Positions 60,512-64,000 of a stretch of 64,000 nt of DNA are shown in pieces. The translations under genes were made by a program, and so were the position numbers. The stretch is from the NCBI RefSeq assembly GCF_024623325.1, contig NZ_JANJZD010000022.1, forward strand, positions 1 through 64,000. The letters run 5' to 3'. Origin of the DNA: Acetatifactor muris (lineage in GTDB: Bacteria; Bacillota; Clostridia; Lachnospirales; Lachnospiraceae). Position 1 is the stretch's first letter. Each line of letters opens with the position of its first letter. The notes under the pieces are model-generated. The model was not told where the DNA came from and searched no databases. It worked only from the letters and a program-made list of their open reading frames with translations.

Positions 60512-61597
60512 GTGGATGAAAGAATTTGTTTTCCATATCAGGATGATGCACAGAATATACCGGAATTCCTTAATGGTATAACGCAGGTATATGGAAGGAT
60601 GCTGGATGAAAAATCACAGAGAATATTTGCCGGACGCTTATTGGTCAGCTTGACCGGAGATTATTCATATATGCGGAGCGTATTGATACATACGCCCGGC
60701 GGGAAAAGGCTGAATGAGGTACTGTGTAAAGATGGCAGCTTGAAGTATATATATGGTGCAGGAATAAGGGGAAAACGGCTGGCAGAACTATTTCCAGATA
60801 ATAATTGGGGTGGATTTATTGATATTAATAGAAATGGGGAATTTTATAATAATATTAAAATATTAGATTTGAATCAGTTTTTAAGCATATATACACAGGG
60901 AATGACCATTATTGTGTCTAATATGCAAGGTGCACAGGATATCAAGGACAATTTACTGGAAAAGGGTGTTTTTCCGGAAGATATATATGTGCTCAATGAT
61001 TTTGACGCTGAGAGCGCGAAAGGCATGTATTTTCCCACGGACTGCATCCGCGCTGTCATAGAAAAAGAGAAGTCATTTGTTGATATTGGCTGTTATGATG
61101 GAAAAGATTCATTGGACTATATGAGATGGATGGATAATGATAAGGCAAAAATATATGCGTTTGAGCCGGATATGACGAATTATAAAGTATGCCGTGAGAA
61201 GTTAAAGGCGTATCCTAATATAGAGCTTTTTAATGTTGCGTTATCGGATATGGAGCAGGATGTCAGCGTTATGGGCAGCGGAGAAATGTCTTATCTGGGA
61301 GAAGGCGGAAATGAAAAGATACGAACCCAGATACTGGATAATGTTCTTCAAAATCGTCCTGTTGGATATATAAAGATAGATGTGGAAGGACACGAAGTAA
61401 AGGTTTTAAAGGGGGCAGAGAAAATTATCAGAAATCAGCATCCGGTAATGGCAGTCTCCATGTATCATAAAAAATCTGACATATGGAGAATCCCAGAATT
61501 ACTGTTGGAATATAACAGGGAGTATGCTTTTTATATGAGGTATTACGGAGCTGCAAATGGAGATACCGTGTTATATGCGGTTGATTGTAAAAAATAA
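60512..61597 (+). CDS. FkbM family methyltransferase with N-terminal Rossmann-like domain
   Basis: A 361-residue intact version of the two-domain layout split at 57026-57966. YIYGAGIRGKRLAELF and FIDINRNGEFYN form the N-terminal domain; FVDIGCYDGKDSLDYM is the SAM site and IKIDVEGHEVKVLKGA the conserved FkbM motif. It is likely an O-methyltransferase for a surface sugar. GTG start with GAAGGAG upstream. Confidence 0.85.
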   Translation: MDERICFPYQDDAQNIPEFLNGITQVYGRMLDEKSQRIFAGRLLVSLTGDYSYMRSVLIHTPGGKRLNEVLCKDGSLKYIYGAGIRGKRLAELFPDNNWGGFIDINRNGEFYNNIKILDLNQFLSIYTQGMTIIVSNMQGAQDIKDNLLEKGVFPEDIYVLNDFDAESAKGMYFPTDCIRAVIEKEKSFVDIGCYDGKDSLDYMRWMDNDKAKIYAFEPDMTNYKVCREKLKAYPNIELFNVALSDMEQDVSVMGSGEMSYLGEGGNEKIRTQILDNVLQNRPVGYIKIDVEGHEVKVLKGAEKIIRNQHPVMAVSMYHKKSDIWRIPELLLEYNREYAFYMRYYGAANGDTVLYAVDCKK

Positions 61598-61627
61598 TTA
61601 TATTTTCAGATTTGAGAGGGCCGGATA

Positions 61628-62782
61628 TTGATGAAGAGAAAGGCAGTGATATTTGGAGCGGGAGAATGGGGGAAAGCCGCATATTACTACTATAGAGAGG
61701 ATATCGAAATTGCATGTTATATCGATAATGACAAAAGCATATGGGGCACGCAGCATAATGGGATTCCGGTACGTCCGCCTGAAATTTTGAGAAATCGAGA
61801 ATATACAGTAATAATCGCAAACAAGAGATATGAAACAGAAATAAAAAAGCAATTATTTCATGATTATAATATCCGAGGGGTAATTGTTTTTCGCATTGAA
61901 GAGAAGATGCAGGAATTATGCCCAGAAGATAATTATCAGGTAAAAAAGGATGAGATAATTATCGCGTTCAGTAATGGACTGGGAAATCAGATGTTTCAAT
62001 ATGCGTTATACAGGAACTTTTTAAAACAGGGGAAAAAGGTCAAAGCAGACTTATCAGCATATATAAAACCTGATATGATGCCGTTTGAATTGCCAAAGGT
62101 GTTTCCTCAAATAAGCTTTGAGTACTGCAATCCAAATGAAAAGGAGTATTATCTAAAAGAGGGAAGGGTGTATGTAGAAGAACCGCCGCGGGGAAAGGAA
62201 AAAGAGACCTTCAATAGAGGTTTGCTGGAAATGAAAACAGGTTATATAGAGGGTTTCCATTGTTCCTATAAATATGCAGGATTAATTCGACGGGAGCTTT
62301 TAGATGATTTTAGATTTTCTATAAAAAATAATAGTGAACTATGTAAAATAAAATCTCTGTTGGAATTGAAAGAAACCGTGGCAGTTCATATAAGACGCGG
62401 CGATTTCTTGGCGGCCAAATACCAGCGGGAAATAGGGGGGCTATGTACAGATGAATACTATTTAAAAGCAATCGCTTATATAAAGGGAAAATGTCCCAAT
62501 GCCTTTTTTTGCTTCTTTTCTAATGATATGGATTGGGTAAAGGATAATATAGAAGAAAAGAACGCATTGTATATAGAAAAACATATGTTCACAACATATC
62601 ATGACTGGTATGACATGTATTTGATGAGCATATGCAGGCACAACATTATACCGAACAGTACATTTGGCTGGTGGGGGGCCTGGCTGAACCAGAACCCGGA
62701 TAAAATTGTAATCGGACCGAAGAGGTGGAGAAATCGGTGGGAGGCGGGCGATTGGTGTCCGCCGGAATGGATTGCTATTTAG
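61628..62782 (+). CDS. GT11 alpha-1,2-fucosyltransferase with N-terminal Rossmann-like domain
   Basis: A 384-residue protein. Residues 1-~105 hold VIFGAGEWGKAAYYYY and YIDNDKSIWGTQHNG. Residues ~115-384 are GT11: FSNGLGNQMFQYALYR, the GDP-fucose site VAVHIRRGDF, and NSTFGWWGAWLN. It would add fucose (or a relative) in alpha-1,2 linkage to the surface polymer. The appended N-terminal domain is shared with neighbours. Confidence 0.88.
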   Translation: MMKRKAVIFGAGEWGKAAYYYYREDIEIACYIDNDKSIWGTQHNGIPVRPPEILRNREYTVIIANKRYETEIKKQLFHDYNIRGVIVFRIEEKMQELCPEDNYQVKKDEIIIAFSNGLGNQMFQYALYRNFLKQGKKVKADLSAYIKPDMMPFELPKVFPQISFEYCNPNEKEYYLKEGRVYVEEPPRGKEKETFNRGLLEMKTGYIEGFHCSYKYAGLIRRELLDDFRFSIKNNSELCKIKSLLELKETVAVHIRRGDFLAAKYQREIGGLCTDEYYLKAIAYIKGKCPNAFFCFFSNDMDWVKDNIEEKNALYIEKHMFTTYHDWYDMYLMSICRHNIIPNSTFGWWGAWLNQNPDKIVIGPKRWRNRWEAGDWCPPEWIAI

Positions 62783-62915
62783 TGGTGAAAATAGTGAGAA
62801 TATCAGGAGCGAGATTGATATGAAATCTGAGAATATGTAAGGGGCTTTTTTGATGTGATGGGAGGCGAAATCCCAAGGAAGACTCTGATATATTTGCAAT
62901 GTCAATCATAAAAGT

Positions 62916-64000
62916 ATGAAGAAGAAAAATATAGCCTATTTTTTGAGCGAGAAAAAAAGTTGTTTGGGGGGAGCGGATCAGACTCTGTTTATGCAGGCAT
63001 TACTTATGCGTTCTTTCCACAACGTGACAGTGGTTCTTCCCTGTGGACTTAACGGGGAATCTAACAGTAAATTCATTCAGAAATGTAAAAGCCATAAAAT
63101 GCGTTATAAGATAATGCCTTATTGTACAGCATATAATCTGTATGCAATTAACTTGGTAGGGTGTGGCGGGAATGCGTCAGAGGTAGAGTGTTTTGTTCTG
63201 GAAGAAAAAATTGATATTTTACATAGTGTTCAGATTAACCCTGCAGTCGAATATGTTTCCAGAAAACTTGGAATACCGCATGTTATGAATATTTATTCAT
63301 TGGAGGAATGGGACTGGCTTGTTCCCTGTCAAAATATTTTTCCCCAATATATATCCTGTGATTCGGACTTTTTCCTGCAAAAGTGGAAAAAGTATCTGGG
63401 CTGTAAAGGCAAATGTGTCAGAGTATTTGGTGATATGAAAGTATGCAGGAAACCTGTAAGGGAAAGAAAATCTATAGTGATAGGGACTGCAGGAATTGTC
63501 TGCCGGTATAAAAATCAGTTGGAAGTAATAAAGGCAGTTGAGCACGAAATAGACAAGGGCGCCGACCTGCAGCTTATGGTGGCAGGGGAAAATAATTCCC
63601 CATATGGGGAGGAGTGTAGAAATTATATTGTGGAACATGGACTTCAGGACAGGATTCATATGCTTGGCTTTTTGGACGATATGACAAGTTTCCTGGGAAA
63701 GATAGATGTCCTTGTCTGTGGCAGCAGGAGGGAATCTTTTCCGGCTTCTATTGTGGAGGCCATGTCCTTGAATATTCCCATTATTTCAACACCTGTGGCG
63801 GGCGTGCCGGAAATACTGAAGGATGGAGTAAATGCCTATCTTGCGGAGGACTTTGCCGCATCCGCGTTGGGGGAGGCCATCAGGAGGTTTTATCATGATT
63901 ATGAAAACGCCAAATTGTGGGATATACTTGACAAGGAAAAACGGACGTATGAAAAATTCTTTTCCGGAGAATCAGTGAAGGCTCAGCTGGAAGATTTATA
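62916..64000 (+). CDS. GT4-type glycosyltransferase (runs off the window)
   Basis: An open frame from the ATG at 62916 to the window end (361 codons, no stop). The N-terminus KKNIAYFLSEKKSCLGGADQ is the GT-B acceptor domain start; IGTAGIVCRYKNQLEVIKAV, LQLMVAGENNSPYG, and ESFPASIVEAMSLNIPIIST with VAGVPEIL are the GT4 donor-site motifs. No clear ribosome binding site is visible before the ATG, so the start is tentative. It continues the polymer cluster. Confidence 0.88.
   Translation, partial: MKKKNIAYFLSEKKSCLGGADQTLFMQALLMRSFHNVTVVLPCGLNGESNSKFIQKCKSHKMRYKIMPYCTAYNLYAINLVGCGGNASEVECFVLEEKIDILHSVQINPAVEYVSRKLGIPHVMNIYSLEEWDWLVPCQNIFPQYISCDSDFFLQKWKKYLGCKGKCVRVFGDMKVCRKPVRERKSIVIGTAGIVCRYKNQLEVIKAVEHEIDKGADLQLMVAGENNSPYGEECRNYIVEHGLQDRIHMLGFLDDMTSFLGKIDVLVCGSRRESFPASIVEAMSLNIPIISTPVAGVPEILKDGVNAYLAEDFAASALGEAIRRFYHDYENAKLWDILDKEKRTYEKFFSGESVKAQLEDL

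Overview
The window looks like chromosomal DNA of a spore-forming Clostridia, most likely a gut Lachnospiraceae. The signs are a small acid-soluble spore protein, Firmicutes-style AGGAGG ribosome binding sites, the pyrH-frr-uppS-cdsA-dxr-rseP envelope operon order, sugar ABC importers of the LplB/YtcP type, a paired GlgC/GlgD, and several copies of the AAA-like/PD-(D/E)XK family common in this group. No rRNA, tRNA or CRISPR array was recognised.

Layout. 1-5.4 kb: an XRE/RRNPP-like regulator, a convergent small secreted peptide gene with its own promoter and a long palindrome, and a pair of ABC exporters; this looks like a peptide-signalling cassette. 5.4-9.7 kb: oligoendopeptidase F and an alpha-L-rhamnosidase-like enzyme, with a MITE-like foldback in the pepF leader. 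9.9-16.5 kb: a polysaccharide deacetylase and the essential pyrH...rseP operon. 16.5-20.9 kb: a possible ~555-nt structured RNA, a small Ser/Thr kinase, a decayed toxin-antitoxin pair, fructose-6-phosphate aldolase, the spore protein, an alkyltransferase-like protein and gene remnants. 21-27.7 kb: a fructan/sucrose locus (LacI regulator, two permeases, binding lipoprotein, GH32) with three matching operator palindromes. 27.9-30.2 kb: glycogen synthesis. 30.6-33.9 kb: a ParB-like/BMP fusion, a metallophosphoesterase and an HD hydrolase. 34-38.9 kb: ketodeoxyuronate catabolism (kduI, kduD, RpiB-like, eda fusion, kdgK).

39-53.7 kb is accessory DNA. Its centre is a ~1.5-kb segment carrying a tyrosine recombinase, bounded by two inverted, internally palindromic recombination-like sites. 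A perfect consensus promoter inside the segment points out across the right site into a TnpB-like gene. All three RuvC catalytic positions of that protein appear to be replaced, and a hairpin-rich region follows it. This has the form of an invertible switch controlling an RNA-guided, nuclease-dead repressor-like protein, and it is the best candidate for an undescribed system here. The same region holds an Rpn-like nuclease, a dense array of small hairpins with a 72-bp tandem repeat, a Uma2-family protein and two AAA/PD-(D/E)XK genes.

46.5-50.5 kb and 54-64 kb encode surface polysaccharide or teichoic-acid-like synthesis: CDP-glycerol phosphotransferase-like proteins, cytidylyltransferases, a probable CDP-ribitol pair, FkbM methyltransferases, GT2, GT11 and GT4-type glycosyltransferases, and a radical SAM protein. 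The 54-64 kb part is visibly more AT-rich than the rest, which suggests horizontal acquisition. One gene is split at a run of seven G residues, a possible phase-variable site. The last gene runs off the window end.
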